64,000 bases of DNA from DASQPR01 sp963831705 (GTDB taxonomy: Bacteria; Actinomycetota; Actinomycetes; Mycobacteriales; Micromonosporaceae), in assembly GCA_963831705.1 (NCBI GenBank), contig CAWHRE010000005.1, positions 62,001-126,000 of the forward strand. The letters run 5' to 3'. The position numbers and the translations under genes are program-made. Below are positions 7,790 to 16,991 of the stretch, in pieces; the stretch's first letter is position 1, and the number at the start of each line of letters is the position of its first letter. The notes under the pieces are model-generated. The model made no database searches. It was not told the DNA's origin and was given only the letters and a program-made list of their open reading frames with translations.

Positions 7790-9139
7790 TCAGGTGTGAT
7801 CGGCGTTCGCGACGTTCCGGAGCAGGAACGCTTCGGCCAGGCATACCTTCGCGAACTCTCCCAAGTGGAGGCTCTCGTTCGGGCCGTGCGCACGCGCGTG
7901 TGGGTCTTCCACGCCGGTGACCAGAATCGCCGCGTCCGGGAACATCTCCTGGAACGTCGCGATGAACGGGATTGAGCCGCCGATGCCGATATCGACCGGC
8001 TCCGTGCCGTCCCATGCCTCGCGGAACGCGGCTCGGGCGGCGTCGAAATACGGCCCGGTCGCATCGATCACGCACGCATCGCCGTCGTGCTCCAACGAGA
8101 CCGAAATCTTGGCACCCCAGGGAGCGTGCGCTTCCAGGTGCGCCTTCACGGCGTCGTACGCCTTCTTCGGATTGTCACCGGGCGCGATCCGAACGGACAG
8201 CTTCGCCCGCGCGGAGGGCACGAGCGCGTTCGGCGCCGCATTCGTCGGCGGTGCATCGATGCCGAGAACCGACAGCGACGGCTTCGTCCAGGTCCGGTCC
8301 ACGATCCGGCCGGTACCCATGAACTCGACGCCATCGAGCATGCCGGCCTCCTGCCGGAACCGGTCGATCGGATAGTCGAGCGGCGTTGCGTCATTGCGTA
8401 CGAGTCCGGGAATCGCGACGTCACCGGCATCGTCATGAAGCGTGGCCAGCAGCCGAACAAGCGAGGTCAGCGCATCCGGCACCGCGCCACCGAACATGCC
8501 GCTGTGCACCGCGTGGTCGAGCGTACGTACGTCCACGAAGAGGTTCACGATGCCGCGCAGGCTCGTGGTCAGCGCCGGGACGCCGATGTCCCAGTTACCG
8601 GAATCAGCGATCACGATCACATCGGCCTGAAGTTCCTCGCGATTCTCGGCGAGCAACCGCTCGAGCGATGCCGACCCGTACTCCTCTTCGCCCTCGATGA
8701 ACAGCACGACGCCGACCGGCAGATCGTCACCGAATGCGCGAAGCGCTGCGACGTGCGCCATGATGCCGGCTTTGTCGTCGGCGGCACCTCGGCCGTACAG
8801 GCGACCGTCCCGCTCGGTCGCGACGAACGGCTCGGTTTGCCACTGCGTCGCGTCGCCGATCGGCTGGACGTCGTGGTGCGCGTACAGGAGAACGGTTGGC
8901 GCACCGTCGGGTGCCGGGCGGCGTCCGATCACGGCCGGTTGGCCGCCGGCCCGAACGATCCGTACGTCCGGCAGGCCGGCATCACGCAGTAGCGCAGCGG
9001 TCGCCTCCGCGGACGCTTCGACGTGCGAGTGGTCAAAGCCTTCGAATGCCACACCGGGTATGGCGACAAGGCGTTCAAGATCTGCCCGTACGCCCGGGAG
9101 GGCGGCGGCAACGGCGGCGCGAAGGTCAGATTCGGTCAT
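7790..9139 (-). CDS. M20-family metallo-dipeptidase
   Basis: 449 residues, a cytosolic zinc or cobalt exopeptidase of the M20 family (dipeptidase/carboxypeptidase branch). Metal and catalytic residues are in place: YAHHDVQP (His88, Asp90), the GRGAADDKAG segment, the Glu pair in IEGEEEYGS, and a late His in PHARAHGPNESLHL. The dimerisation (lid) domain sits between. The start is ATG 9139, giving MTESDLRAAV; the frame extends nine codons upstream but those residues are not family-like. Substrates are probably dipeptides; the exact specificity cannot be read. Confidence 0.92.
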   Translation of the reverse strand: MTESDLRAAVAAALPGVRADLERLVAIPGVAFEGFDHSHVEASAEATAALLRDAGLPDVRIVRAGGQPAVIGRRPAPDGAPTVLLYAHHDVQPIGDATQWQTEPFVATERDGRLYGRGAADDKAGIMAHVAALRAFGDDLPVGVVLFIEGEEEYGSASLERLLAENREELQADVIVIADSGNWDIGVPALTTSLRGIVNLFVDVRTLDHAVHSGMFGGAVPDALTSLVRLLATLHDDAGDVAIPGLVRNDATPLDYPIDRFRQEAGMLDGVEFMGTGRIVDRTWTKPSLSVLGIDAPPTNAAPNALVPSARAKLSVRIAPGDNPKKAYDAVKAHLEAHAPWGAKISVSLEHDGDACVIDATGPYFDAARAAFREAWDGTEPVDIGIGGSIPFIATFQEMFPDAAILVTGVEDPHARAHGPNESLHLGEFAKVCLAEAFLLRNVANADHT

Positions 9140-9190
9140 GCGAAAGATCGTAGGCGCCCTCGCCACCGTACCGAATGCAGGGGTTTGAGG

Positions 9191-10324
9191 CTATTCGTGG
9201 TCGTCGTTGCGTGGTCCGGGCTGCCTCGGTCCGGTGCCCGAGCCGTTAGGGGGTCCGCCCATCCACCCGCGTACGCGATTCGCACCGGCGCCCACGACAT
9301 CGCCAACGCCATTAGCGCCGTCTCCGAGCTTGCGTAGCAATCCAACCAGCGGGTCCTGCGATCGATTGAACGCCTCCCGGTACGACTCAGCCGCCGCCTT
9401 CGCATCACCCCCGACCGACGCATCCCGGTCCCCGTCGCGGCGGGGGTAGTCGCCGGCCAGAATCCGCGCGTAGTGCCCGTCATCGATCCAGCGCCGGAGA
9501 TCGGCGGCGCGTGCGACCGGCAACGGATGCGTGAGGAACATCGTGAGCTGCACCTTGATGAAGCTCTCCCGGAGATCCCCGGTGCTGTCGAACTCGGCAG
9601 CCTGCTCGAGGAACGCGGCCGTATCGATCTCTGAAAGGTCGCCGCCGCCGGCGAGCTTCATGTGCGCCCGGAGTGCGGCGGCCGGATCCTGTCCGGCGAG
9701 GAGACCGGCGCGGTCGGCGGAGAGTTCCGCCTTACGCCACCATTCGTGCAGAGCGACGATGATGCCGCGCAGCACGATCGAGCCGGCCGGCAGCCACGCG
9801 AGATTGGCCGACATCCGGGTGAGGATTGCCATCATGGTCCGGTAGACGGCATGGCCGCTCTGCAGATGACCGAGTTCGTGGCCGAGGATGTAGCGGAGTT
9901 CGTCGTCGTCCAGCACCTCGATCGCGCGGCTGGTCGTCACGATGAACGGCTTCGACATTCCGACGCAGCTCGCGTTCAGATTCGGCGACAGCTCGATGTA
10001 CAGCTCCGGGAGCGTCGCGATGTCGAGAGACGCTGCGGCCTCGGCAAACAGTCGATAGACGCGCGGGTGCTGCCGGTGGTCGACCCGGATCGCGCTTCCG
10101 AGGTACTGCATGCGATATGCGCGCTCATTCCAGATGCCGGACATCGCCTTGAGCACTTCGTCGAATCCGCGCAGCTCGCGCAGCGCGGTCAACGCGCCGC
10201 GATCGGCCGGATGTTCCCAGGCTCGGGAGCTGATGCCGGTCAGCACCGTGCGGCGGCGCACCGGTGGGGTGGCGTCACTCTCCTCGTGGGCTCGCTTCTT
10301 CTTGCCCGACTCGTCCTTCGCCAT
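9191..10324 (-). CDS. M48-family zinc metalloprotease
   Basis: 377 residues. HELGHLQSGH gives the zinc site (His149, Glu150, His153) with the third ligand Glu200 in KAELSADRAG, as in M48 peptidases. A moderately hydrophobic stretch (about 163-193) between the two motifs may touch the membrane, but there is no signal peptide. The C-terminal 90 residues are Gly/Asp/Arg-rich and low in complexity (GGDAKAAAESYREAF, then a GAGANRVRGWMGG tail). ATG 10324 has a strong site, GGGGAGG, seven bases upstream. M48 proteases of this cytosolic or membrane type degrade misfolded proteins; the target here is unknown. Confidence 0.9.
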   Translation of the reverse strand: MAKDESGKKKRAHEESDATPPVRRRTVLTGISSRAWEHPADRGALTALRELRGFDEVLKAMSGIWNERAYRMQYLGSAIRVDHRQHPRVYRLFAEAAASLDIATLPELYIELSPNLNASCVGMSKPFIVTTSRAIEVLDDDELRYILGHELGHLQSGHAVYRTMMAILTRMSANLAWLPAGSIVLRGIIVALHEWWRKAELSADRAGLLAGQDPAAALRAHMKLAGGGDLSEIDTAAFLEQAAEFDSTGDLRESFIKVQLTMFLTHPLPVARAADLRRWIDDGHYARILAGDYPRRDGDRDASVGGDAKAAAESYREAFNRSQDPLVGLLRKLGDGANGVGDVVGAGANRVRGWMGGPPNGSGTGPRQPGPRNDDHE

Positions 10325-10450
10325 CGCCGAACCTCCCCGATACGTGCGTGCTGGCCATGGCCACACGACCACGCCTTGCCCCGGATGGTGCACCACATCC
10401 CGGGCTGCGTCCAGCACAGCACAGTTAGCCCGCGGATGCTCGCCGCTCCA

Positions 10451-10492
10451 GCGCCAACGTTCTCGCGCCAACGTTCTAGCGCCAACGTTCGA
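10451..10492 (+). repeat. Three tandem 14-base repeats overlapping the end of cobQ
   Basis: Units begin at 10451, 10465 and 10479, each gcgccaacgtt plus three variable bases. The cobQ stop codon (10476-10478) falls in the second unit, so the third encodes the last residues of CobQ (LERWR). Each unit carries the palindrome AACGTT. Confidence 0.75.
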
Positions 10493-12032
10493 GCCCGGGC
10501 GGCACGAACGGAAGGTCGCTCGGCGCGCCGTCCTGGATCAGCCGCCAAATCGCCGTCATATCGAGGTTCTCGTCCATCAAATCGGCCAGGAGCTCGATCG
10601 TACGTTCGCGACGTGAAGCGAACGCAGTCTCGCCGGCCGGCACGAAACCCGTACGGCCGGCTTGACGCGCGACCTCGACCAGGAAGGCTCGTCGGAACGC
10701 ATCCGACTCGAACGCGCCGTGCCAGTGCGTGCCATACACGCCCGTACGATCGGCCGCCCCCTCGCCGCTGCCGTCGGGCAACGTGATCAAGTGCGGCAGC
10801 CCGGGATCGGCTGCCGAAACGTATCCGTGGTGGATCTCGTACCCACTGACGTCTGCCCTCAACGCGACACCGGTCACGTGCCGCAGGGTCTTCTCCAGCG
10901 CGAATTTCACCTCGATCGGCAGCAGACCGAGCCCGTCGACCTGACCGAGCCCACTTTCGACCGAGTCCTCGATTGTCCGGCCGAGCATCTGGAATCCACC
11001 GCAGATCCCGAGGACCGGCCGTCCCGCATTGGCATGATCCTCGATCACTCGCGCAAGACCGTTCGCACGCAGCCAATCGAGGTCCGCGACGGTCGATTTC
11101 GTACCCGGGATCACGATGAGATCGACGTCGGCGAGCTCGGCAGGGGACGTCGTGAGCCGGACCACCACCCCCGGTTCACCCGCGAGCGCCTCGACGTCGG
11201 TCGCATTCGAAATCCTCGGCAGGCGTACGACGGCAACGCGCAACCACTGCGTCCCGCGAGGCGGCGCCGGACGGCCGACGACACGCCCGTCCGCGTAGGA
11301 CAGTGAATCTTCGGAGTCGACCCAGAGATCGGCATTCCATGGAAGTACGCCGAGCGTCGACCGACCGGTCATCGCTCCGAGCGTGTCGATCCCGGGCTGC
11401 AACTGCCGCACGTCGCCTCGGAATTTGTTGATCACGAAACCGGAAAGCAGCCGCTGATCATTCGCCGACAGCAGCGCGAGCGTGCCGTGCAAAGACGCGA
11501 AGACGCCACCCCGGTCGATGTCCCCGGCGACGATCACCGGAATCTCGCCGTACTGCGCGAGCCCCATATTGACGAAGTCGCCCTCGCGTAGGTTGATTTC
11601 GGTCGGGCTGCCGGCGCCTTCGCAGATCACGACGTCGAACTCGGCACGCAGATCGTCAAACGCCGCATACGCCGCGTCGGCCAGAATCGGTCGCGCCTCG
11701 GGAAACGCGTCGGCGGTGACGCGGAAGAGCACCTGCCCGTTCACGATGACCTGGCTGGTCATGTCGCTACCCGGCTTCACCAGGACCGGATTGAATCGCA
11801 CGCTCGGCGCAAGACCACATGCCGTCGCCTGAAATGCTTGAGCGCGGCCGATCTCACCGGCCCGATCGAGATCGTCGAGCACGACGACGGAGTTGTTCGA
11901 CATGTTCTGCGCCTTGAACGGCGCGACTCGGATGCCACGACGATGCAGCCAACGACAGATGCCGGCCACGATCGTGCTCTTTCCCGCGTCCGAATTCGTA
12001 CCCGCGACGAGTAGCACTCCACCGTGTGTCAT
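10476..12032 (-). CDS. cobQ: Cobyric acid synthase
   Basis: 518 residues, glutamine- and ATP-dependent amidation of the corrin ring side chains b, d, e and g on the way to cobalamin. The N-terminal dethiobiotin-synthetase-like domain begins LLVAGTNSDAGKST (P-loop, residues 11-20) and contains KAQNMSNNS. The C-terminal class I glutaminase-like domain has the nucleophile in GICGGFQMLG and the His of GTHWHG. I start at ATG 12032 because the family N-terminus follows at once; the frame is open to a TTG at 12083. No other cobalamin gene is adjacent. The last codons overlap a 14-base tandem repeat. Confidence 0.95.
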   Translation of the reverse strand: MTHGGVLLVAGTNSDAGKSTIVAGICRWLHRRGIRVAPFKAQNMSNNSVVVLDDLDRAGEIGRAQAFQATACGLAPSVRFNPVLVKPGSDMTSQVIVNGQVLFRVTADAFPEARPILADAAYAAFDDLRAEFDVVICEGAGSPTEINLREGDFVNMGLAQYGEIPVIVAGDIDRGGVFASLHGTLALLSANDQRLLSGFVINKFRGDVRQLQPGIDTLGAMTGRSTLGVLPWNADLWVDSEDSLSYADGRVVGRPAPPRGTQWLRVAVVRLPRISNATDVEALAGEPGVVVRLTTSPAELADVDLIVIPGTKSTVADLDWLRANGLARVIEDHANAGRPVLGICGGFQMLGRTIEDSVESGLGQVDGLGLLPIEVKFALEKTLRHVTGVALRADVSGYEIHHGYVSAADPGLPHLITLPDGSGEGAADRTGVYGTHWHGAFESDAFRRAFLVEVARQAGRTGFVPAGETAFASRRERTIELLADLMDENLDMTAIWRLIQDGAPSDLPFVPPGLERWR

Positions 12033-12160
12033 CAACGGGGCCGCGCAATCATCATTCGCCGACCCATCGCAGTCCCCATCCAATCGCCCTGACTCACGCT
12101 AACCCGCTCCTCCAATTGATGCTCGACGGCCGCGCAAACACCTGACGCGGATCCGATAGC

Positions 12161-12204
12161 GGAGGCAGCGGGACGGCACCACTCCGTGTCGTCCCGCTGC
12201 CTCC
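12161..12204. terminator. Strong hairpin behind the ssb-like gene
   Basis: GGAGGCAGCGGGAC (12161-12174) pairs exactly with GTCCCGCTGCCTCC (12191-12204), and the inner bases continue the stem by up to five more pairs. It lies about 60 bases past the stop of the leftward ssb gene (12267) and ends the spacer before cobQ. No T-run follows. Confidence 0.78.
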
Positions 12205-12266
12205 CAACGCGATGGCTGACCACCCCTATAGCCAGCCACCGCCGCCGTCCGCCGCGGTACGGAGGG

Positions 12267-12911
12267 TCAGGCCGCGACGGCCAGCTCGGCCTCGATGTCG
12301 TCGGTCTCGTCGGTCTCGTCGTCGAGATCGTCGGCATCGAGGTCATCCGAGTCGCCACCGCCGATGCGGTCCTCGATCCCGTACCCGTCGGGGAGGACGG
12401 GTTGGGTGTCGAAGCGCTCCGCATCGAAGCCGGCGAACACGCCGGTCATGGGCGGCGGCCCGGACGGCGGGTCGACCAGCTCCGAGGCCTCGCCGCCGAT
12501 CGCCGAACGCGCCTCTGCGTCGTCGATCGAGTCGACCGCACCGGCCGGTTTCCGTCGGGCGAAATGTGAGACGCCCCGCGAGATGTCGTGGCCGACGCTG
12601 ATCGCATCGAGCTCGTACGACGTCCGGCGCTTCTGCTCGCTGTCCATCCAATCGCGGCTGTAGAGCCGCCCATGGACGATCAGCGGATCGCCGAGCTGGA
12701 TCGACTCGAACGCGTTCTGGCCGAGCGTGCGCCAGCACGCGACCTTCACTCGCAGCGAGTCGCCGTCGACCCACTGATTCGTGTTGCGATCGAGCCGGCG
12801 CGACGTCGACGCGAACCGGAACGTCATGACGTACGTACCGGTGTTCGACGTCCGCCGCCACTCAGGCGTGGTGAGGACGTTGCCGCACATCGTGATGGCG
12901 GTGTCGTTCAT
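12267..12911 (-). CDS. Single-stranded DNA-binding protein paralogue
   Basis: 214 residues. An OB-fold of about 110 residues carries the SSB hallmarks MCGNVLTTPEWRRTSNTG, FRFASTSRRLD, LRVKVACWRTLGQNAFESI and GDPLIVHGRLYSRDW. The tail (from about 115) is long and very acidic at the end (DDLDADDLDDETDETDD), finishing EAELAVAA. It lacks the DDDxPF tip by which canonical SSBs recruit partners, so this is probably a second SSB such as actinobacteria use in sporulation or competence, not the replication SSB. Start ATG 12911; divergent from the hydrolase gene at 13048. Confidence 0.9.
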   Translation of the reverse strand: MNDTAITMCGNVLTTPEWRRTSNTGTYVMTFRFASTSRRLDRNTNQWVDGDSLRVKVACWRTLGQNAFESIQLGDPLIVHGRLYSRDWMDSEQKRRTSYELDAISVGHDISRGVSHFARRKPAGAVDSIDDAEARSAIGGEASELVDPPSGPPPMTGVFAGFDAERFDTQPVLPDGYGIEDRIGGGDSDDLDADDLDDETDETDDIEAELAVAA

Positions 12912-13047
12912 GTGCTCTCCCTATGAATGAGCGACTGGAACACCCGCCACACTCATCGATTTATGACTCGAACGCGAAAGCCACGGTGCGAATCTGTGGA
13001 CAGCGAGGGTGGATGTGGATAACCGGATCGGGCGGTAGCCTCGCTCT

Positions 13048-14010
13048 GTGGAGATCGATGTGCTGGGTGCGCCGTACGAGCAAATGGCTATTGAGCTGGG
13101 CTCGGACGCCGAGGGACCGCTGACCGCAACTCTCGTACGGAGGCTTTCCGATCATCCGGACGGCCGTGCCGTTCTTTACATCCACGGCTTCACCGACTAC
13201 TTCTTCCAGACGCATCTGGCCGACTTCTACTGCGATCTCGGGATCGACTTCTACGCGATCGACCTCCGGAAGCACGGCCGCAGTCTGCGTTCCACGCAGA
13301 CACCGAATTACATCGACAACATTCCGGACTATTTCCTCGAGCTCAACGCCGCCCTCAAGATCATTCGGGAGCAGGACGGGCATTCCCGTGTCCTGGTCAA
13401 CGGTCATTCGACCGGCGGCCTGACGGCGTCCCTGTGGGCGCATCAGCGCCGCGACGACGCGGTGATCGACGGCCTGTTCCTGAACAGCCCGTTCTTCGAG
13501 TTCAACGTGCCGCCGGCGGTTCGCCGGACGATCGGCCCGACGTTCGCGGCGATCGCCAAGGCCAGGCCGTACGCGCTGCTGCCGACCGGCCTCAACGAGG
13601 TGTACGGGCGGAGCATCCACCGCGATCACGAAGGCGAATGGGACTACAACCTGGAGTGGAAGCCGCTCGGGGGATTCCCGGTACGCGCCGGATGGCTGAC
13701 CGCGATCCGATCGGCGCAGGCACGGCTGCATCGCGGCCTTGAGATCGCGGCGCCGGTACTGATCGGCTCATCCGACGCGACGTTCCGCGGAACGACCTGG
13801 AGCGAGGAGGCGCACAACGCCGACGATGTGCTCGATCCGGCACATATGAGCAGGTGGGCGACGTCTATCGGACGGCACGTGACGCTCGTACGGTTTGCCG
13901 GCGCGCGCCACGATCTCATCCTGTCCCGCAAACCCGTACGCGAGAAGGTCTTCGCCGAACTGACCGCGTGGATCGGCGCCTACCTTCCGGCCGCACCGCC
14001 CGCTGCATAG
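13048..14010 (+). CDS. Alpha/beta hydrolase (lysophospholipase-like)
   Basis: 320 residues. The fold is clear from YIHGFTDYFFQTHLADF (oxyanion region), FYAIDLRKHGRS and the nucleophile elbow NGHSTGG with Ser121. The acid and base are probably in GSSDATF and GARHDLILS. The pattern of a long cap region and an AIDLRKHGRS strand fits serine hydrolases annotated as monoacylglycerol lipase or lysophospholipase, but no substrate can be named. GTG 13048 comes without a ribosome site, probably leaderless. The 136 bases to the divergent ssb gene must contain both promoters. Confidence 0.88.
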   Translation: MEIDVLGAPYEQMAIELGSDAEGPLTATLVRRLSDHPDGRAVLYIHGFTDYFFQTHLADFYCDLGIDFYAIDLRKHGRSLRSTQTPNYIDNIPDYFLELNAALKIIREQDGHSRVLVNGHSTGGLTASLWAHQRRDDAVIDGLFLNSPFFEFNVPPAVRRTIGPTFAAIAKARPYALLPTGLNEVYGRSIHRDHEGEWDYNLEWKPLGGFPVRAGWLTAIRSAQARLHRGLEIAAPVLIGSSDATFRGTTWSEEAHNADDVLDPAHMSRWATSIGRHVTLVRFAGARHDLILSRKPVREKVFAELTAWIGAYLPAAPPAA

Positions 14011-14529
14011 TCAGCTGAAACGCTGCCACCGTCCGCGGTTGCGAACGAGCATGTGCGGCGTGAGCAGGTGGCGGTTCCCCGCCAGGAACATCCGGTCGAT
14101 CGCGCGCCGGACCTTGGCGAGGCCGGCCGGTGAGCGCGAGCCGGTAATGATCATGGCGTCCCGAGCGGGCATACCGATCACGATCGCGCCCGGGACCGCG
14201 CCCTCCATGCTGTTCCAGAAATCGTCCGCGAGCAGCAGGCTGGATTCCAGGCCATCAAACGAGGGCATCAGTGCGGGCGGCTGGCCGTGAATGGCGAGCC
14301 CGCGCATCGACCAATCCAGGTAATCGGCGGCGCGGCGACGCAATTCGCGACGCGGCATTTCCAGCCGATCGAAATCGGCTCGCGTCATGAGACGTTCGCC
14401 GTGCGGGCGCCCCATCGAATAGCCGACGACAAGATCGTCAAAGAGCACATCAAAGACGTGCCGACCGTTGTACGCCGGATCGTTGACCGAGACCACCACC
14501 GGCAAGAACGTGGCGTTCATCACCTGCAT
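14011..14529 (-). CDS. DUF1444 (YtpQ-like) family protein
   Basis: About 172 residues. The last 90 residues match the YtpQ pattern: SSLLLADDFWNSMEGAVPG, then AIVIGMPARDAMIITGSRSPAGL and an ending on a short helix. The role of YtpQ-like proteins is not established. The frame is open to 14607, but I prefer ATG 14529 (MQVMNATFLPVVV); ATG 14520, nine bases on, has GCAGGTG close to it and is an alternative. It abuts the convergent hydrolase gene with no bases between stops. Confidence 0.72.
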   Translation of the reverse strand: MQVMNATFLPVVVSVNDPAYNGRHVFDVLFDDLVVGYSMGRPHGERLMTRADFDRLEMPRRELRRRAADYLDWSMRGLAIHGQPPALMPSFDGLESSLLLADDFWNSMEGAVPGAIVIGMPARDAMIITGSRSPAGLAKVRRAIDRMFLAGNRHLLTPHMLVRNRGRWQRFS

Positions 14530-14677
14530 GGCCAGCAACTTAGTGGCCGGAAGCACAAGGTGAAAAGACTTTTCGTGCAACTTTTTTGGAGGTTCTACCG
14601 ACCGCAAGATTAGTTGTACGCACAGTTAGCGCACCACACCCGATACGGGCGCTAGACAGGCGGAGTACGTTCCCGGA

Positions 14678-15862
14678 GTGAGCCTTCGATCGGATGCCGT
14701 TGCCATACAGGGTGAACTCGCCGAATTGCGACGGGAACTTCATCAGATTCCAGAAATCGGTCTCGACCTCCCGCGTACGCAACAGCGCGTACTCGACGCA
14801 CTCCATCCGCTTCCGCTGGAAGTGACGACCGGGCGCCAACTGTCGTCGATCACGGCCGTGCTTCGTGGCGCAAAGCCCGGTCCCGTTGTCCTTCTGCGCG
14901 GCGACATGGATGCATTACCGGTCACCGAGATCTCCGACGAGGCGTTCGTGTCCGGCACCGACGGCGCGATGCACGCGTGCGGGCACGACCTGCACACCGC
15001 CGGACTGGTCGGCGCCGCTCGTCTTCTGTCCGCGCGGCGCGATGAGCTCGCTGGCGATGTCGTCTTCATGTTCCAGCCCGGCGAAGAAGGATTCGACGGC
15101 GCCCGTTACATGATCGAGGAGGGTGTTCTGGACGCCGCCGGCCGGCCGGTCGACTATGCGTACGGGCTGCATGTGCTGTCGTCCGTCCTGCCGCGCAGCG
15201 TGTTCGCGTCCCGCCGCGGACCACTGATGGCCGCGGCCGACGGACTCTTCGTCCGGGTAATGGGCGCTGGTGGCCACGGTTCACGGCCGCACGCGGCGCT
15301 CGACCCAATTCAGGTCGCCGCCGAGATGGTGACCGCGCTACAGACGATGGTGACCCGCCGATTCGACGTATTCGATCCGGTCGTCATCACGATCGGCAGC
15401 TTCCACGGCGGCACGCTTCGCAACATCATCCCGGATGAGGCCACGTTCGAGGCCACCATCAGGACGTTCAACCCGGCGATCCGCGAGCAGGTCGGCCTGT
15501 ACGCGATCCAGCTCTGCGAAGGCATCGCGGTGGCGCACGGCCTGCGGGTCGAAGCACGGTACGAGCAGGAGTACCCGGTGACCGTAAACAACGCCGCCGA
15601 GCATGATTTCGTGGCCGCCTCGATTGCGGATGCCTTCGGACCCGAGCGGTACATCGAGCTGCCGACGCCGGTGACCGGTTCAGAGGACTTTTCGCGCGTA
15701 CTCGCTGAGGTTCCTGGTTGTTATGTATTCCTGGGTGCGTGCCCGACAGATGACCTGGTGCACGCGCCGAGCAACCACTCACCTCGCGCCGCGTTCGACG
15801 ACCGCGTGCTCGGCGATGGCGCGGCCATGCTTGCCGAGCTGGCCGTTCGCCGACTCGGCTGA
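14678..15862 (+). CDS. M20D amidohydrolase (hippurate or IAA-amino-acid hydrolase family)
   Basis: 394 residues. The start resembles amidohydrolases (ELRRELHQIPEIGLDLPRTQ). Metal ligands are in HACGHDLHTAG, the Glu pair is in FQPGEEGFDGA, the lid domain has GAGGHGSRPHAALDP, and a late His is in NHSPRAAF. These enzymes hydrolyse N-acyl amino acids such as hippurate or N-acetyl-diaminopimelate; the substrate here is not clear. The start is a GTG at 14678 overlapping GGAGTG, possibly leaderless. It is divergent from the YtpQ-like gene. Confidence 0.92.
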   Translation: MSLRSDAVAIQGELAELRRELHQIPEIGLDLPRTQQRVLDALHPLPLEVTTGRQLSSITAVLRGAKPGPVVLLRGDMDALPVTEISDEAFVSGTDGAMHACGHDLHTAGLVGAARLLSARRDELAGDVVFMFQPGEEGFDGARYMIEEGVLDAAGRPVDYAYGLHVLSSVLPRSVFASRRGPLMAAADGLFVRVMGAGGHGSRPHAALDPIQVAAEMVTALQTMVTRRFDVFDPVVITIGSFHGGTLRNIIPDEATFEATIRTFNPAIREQVGLYAIQLCEGIAVAHGLRVEARYEQEYPVTVNNAAEHDFVAASIADAFGPERYIELPTPVTGSEDFSRVLAEVPGCYVFLGACPTDDLVHAPSNHSPRAAFDDRVLGDGAAMLAELAVRRLG

Positions 15863-15892
15863 ACCGTCAGCCGCTGGGCTTATGGTGTCGGT

Positions 15893-16282
15893 ATGGCTAC
15901 CTGGGATGACGTGCGCCGGATCGCGCTGGCGTTGCCGGAAACCGAGGAACACGGCGAGTCCGGCGCGGTCAAGTGGACGGTCGCCAACCGTGGATTATTC
16001 GTGTGGGAACGGCCGCTGCGAAAGAGCGACCTCGATGCGCTCGGCGACGACGCGCCGGACGGCGACATCCTCGGCGCGAGGGTGCCGGACGAGGGTGCGA
16101 AGTTCGCGTTGATCGCGGAGGAGCCGGGCGTCTACTTCACGACGCCGCACTTCACCGGCTATCCGGCCATTCTCGTACGGCTCGCCAAAATTGACGAAGT
16201 CGAGTTGAACGAACTCATCACCGAGGCGTGGCTGATCAAGGCACCGAAACGGCTGGTGAAGCAGTTCCTCGCCGAGCCGTGA
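15893..16282 (+). CDS. MmcQ/YjbR-family protein
   Basis: 129 residues starting MATWDDVRRIALALPETEEH, the signature opening of the YjbR (double-wing) fold, followed by KWTVANRGLFVWERPL, EEPGVYFTTPHFTGYPAILVRL and LITEAWLIKAPKRLVKQFL. These small proteins are listed as DNA-binding on structural grounds, but the function is uncertain. It follows the M20D gene after 30 bases in the same direction. Confidence 0.9.
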   Translation: MATWDDVRRIALALPETEEHGESGAVKWTVANRGLFVWERPLRKSDLDALGDDAPDGDILGARVPDEGAKFALIAEEPGVYFTTPHFTGYPAILVRLAKIDEVELNELITEAWLIKAPKRLVKQFLAEP

Positions 16283-16546
16283 TCCTAGGCGCGACGGATT
16301 GATACAAGATCTGCCAGACCATCGCGAGGACCAAAATCCAGCTCGGTGGCGGCCGGCTCGGTCGCGTCCGGCGCGCTGGCGTTAGGTTCGCCGCCGTCCG
16401 CCGTCCGCGGTCCTTTGGTCATGATCGAAGTATGCCGGGTACGGTGATTCTCGCCGTGCGACGTGGGGAATTGTCCGATTTATATGCGTGCCCAACCGGA
16501 CCGAACCGGCCTACACTCGACGCTTGCCGGTACCCTCGGCGTGCGA

Positions 16547-16619
16547 GCGCCCGTAGCTCAGTGGATAGAGCAGAGGACTTCTAATCCTAAGGCCGTTGGT
16601 TCGAATCCAACCGGGCGCA
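16547..16619 (+). tRNA. tRNA-Arg (anticodon TCT)
   Basis: Acceptor GCGCCCG (16547-16553) pairs with CGGGCGC (16612-16618); discriminator A at 16619, no encoded CCA. The D arm is GCTC/GAGC, the anticodon loop CTTCTAA has TCT at 16580-16582, and the T arm GTTGG/CCAAC encloses TTCGAAT. One mismatch sits at the top of the anticodon stem (16573 with 16589). It reads AGA, a rare arginine codon in such GC-rich DNA. Confidence 0.96.
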
Positions 16620-16745
16620 CCCAGCTCAGACCCAGATCAGACACACTGCGGGCGGCCGGCCACCGCTCGACACACCTACGGATTCCAGCCAGAGGACCAC
16701 GTCCGAGTGATCGCCTTGCCGGCCACTCGCGCGTACGTTGTCGGC

Positions 16746-16886
16746 ATGGCGGGCATCGTGATCGCGCTCATCCGTGGATTTGTCATGCTGATCACCTACA
16801 TGATCAGGGGCGTATTCATGCTGACGTCGCTGATCGTGCGGGAGATTGGGAAGTCGAGCCGGAGCCGCAAACCACGGCCTCGCTAA
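16746..16886 (+). CDS. Possible small membrane peptide, 46 residues
   Basis: ATG 16746 opens a frame whose first 36 residues are hydrophobic (MAGIVIALIRGFVMLITYMI and on) and which ends in a basic tail SSRSRKPRPR. That is the shape of a small membrane peptide. No ribosome site is evident and I know no family. Codon third positions are GC-rich, as in its neighbours. Confidence 0.35.
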   Translation: MAGIVIALIRGFVMLITYMIRGVFMLTSLIVREIGKSSRSRKPRPR

Positions 16887-16991
16887 CCAGTAACGGCCCT
16901 CGACGCCGCCGCGCGGAACCCCTCCAACCGGACCCAGCCGGCTCAAGATCTGGCGGACACGATCAAACTGCGATCGTGCCAGGATGTCGGC

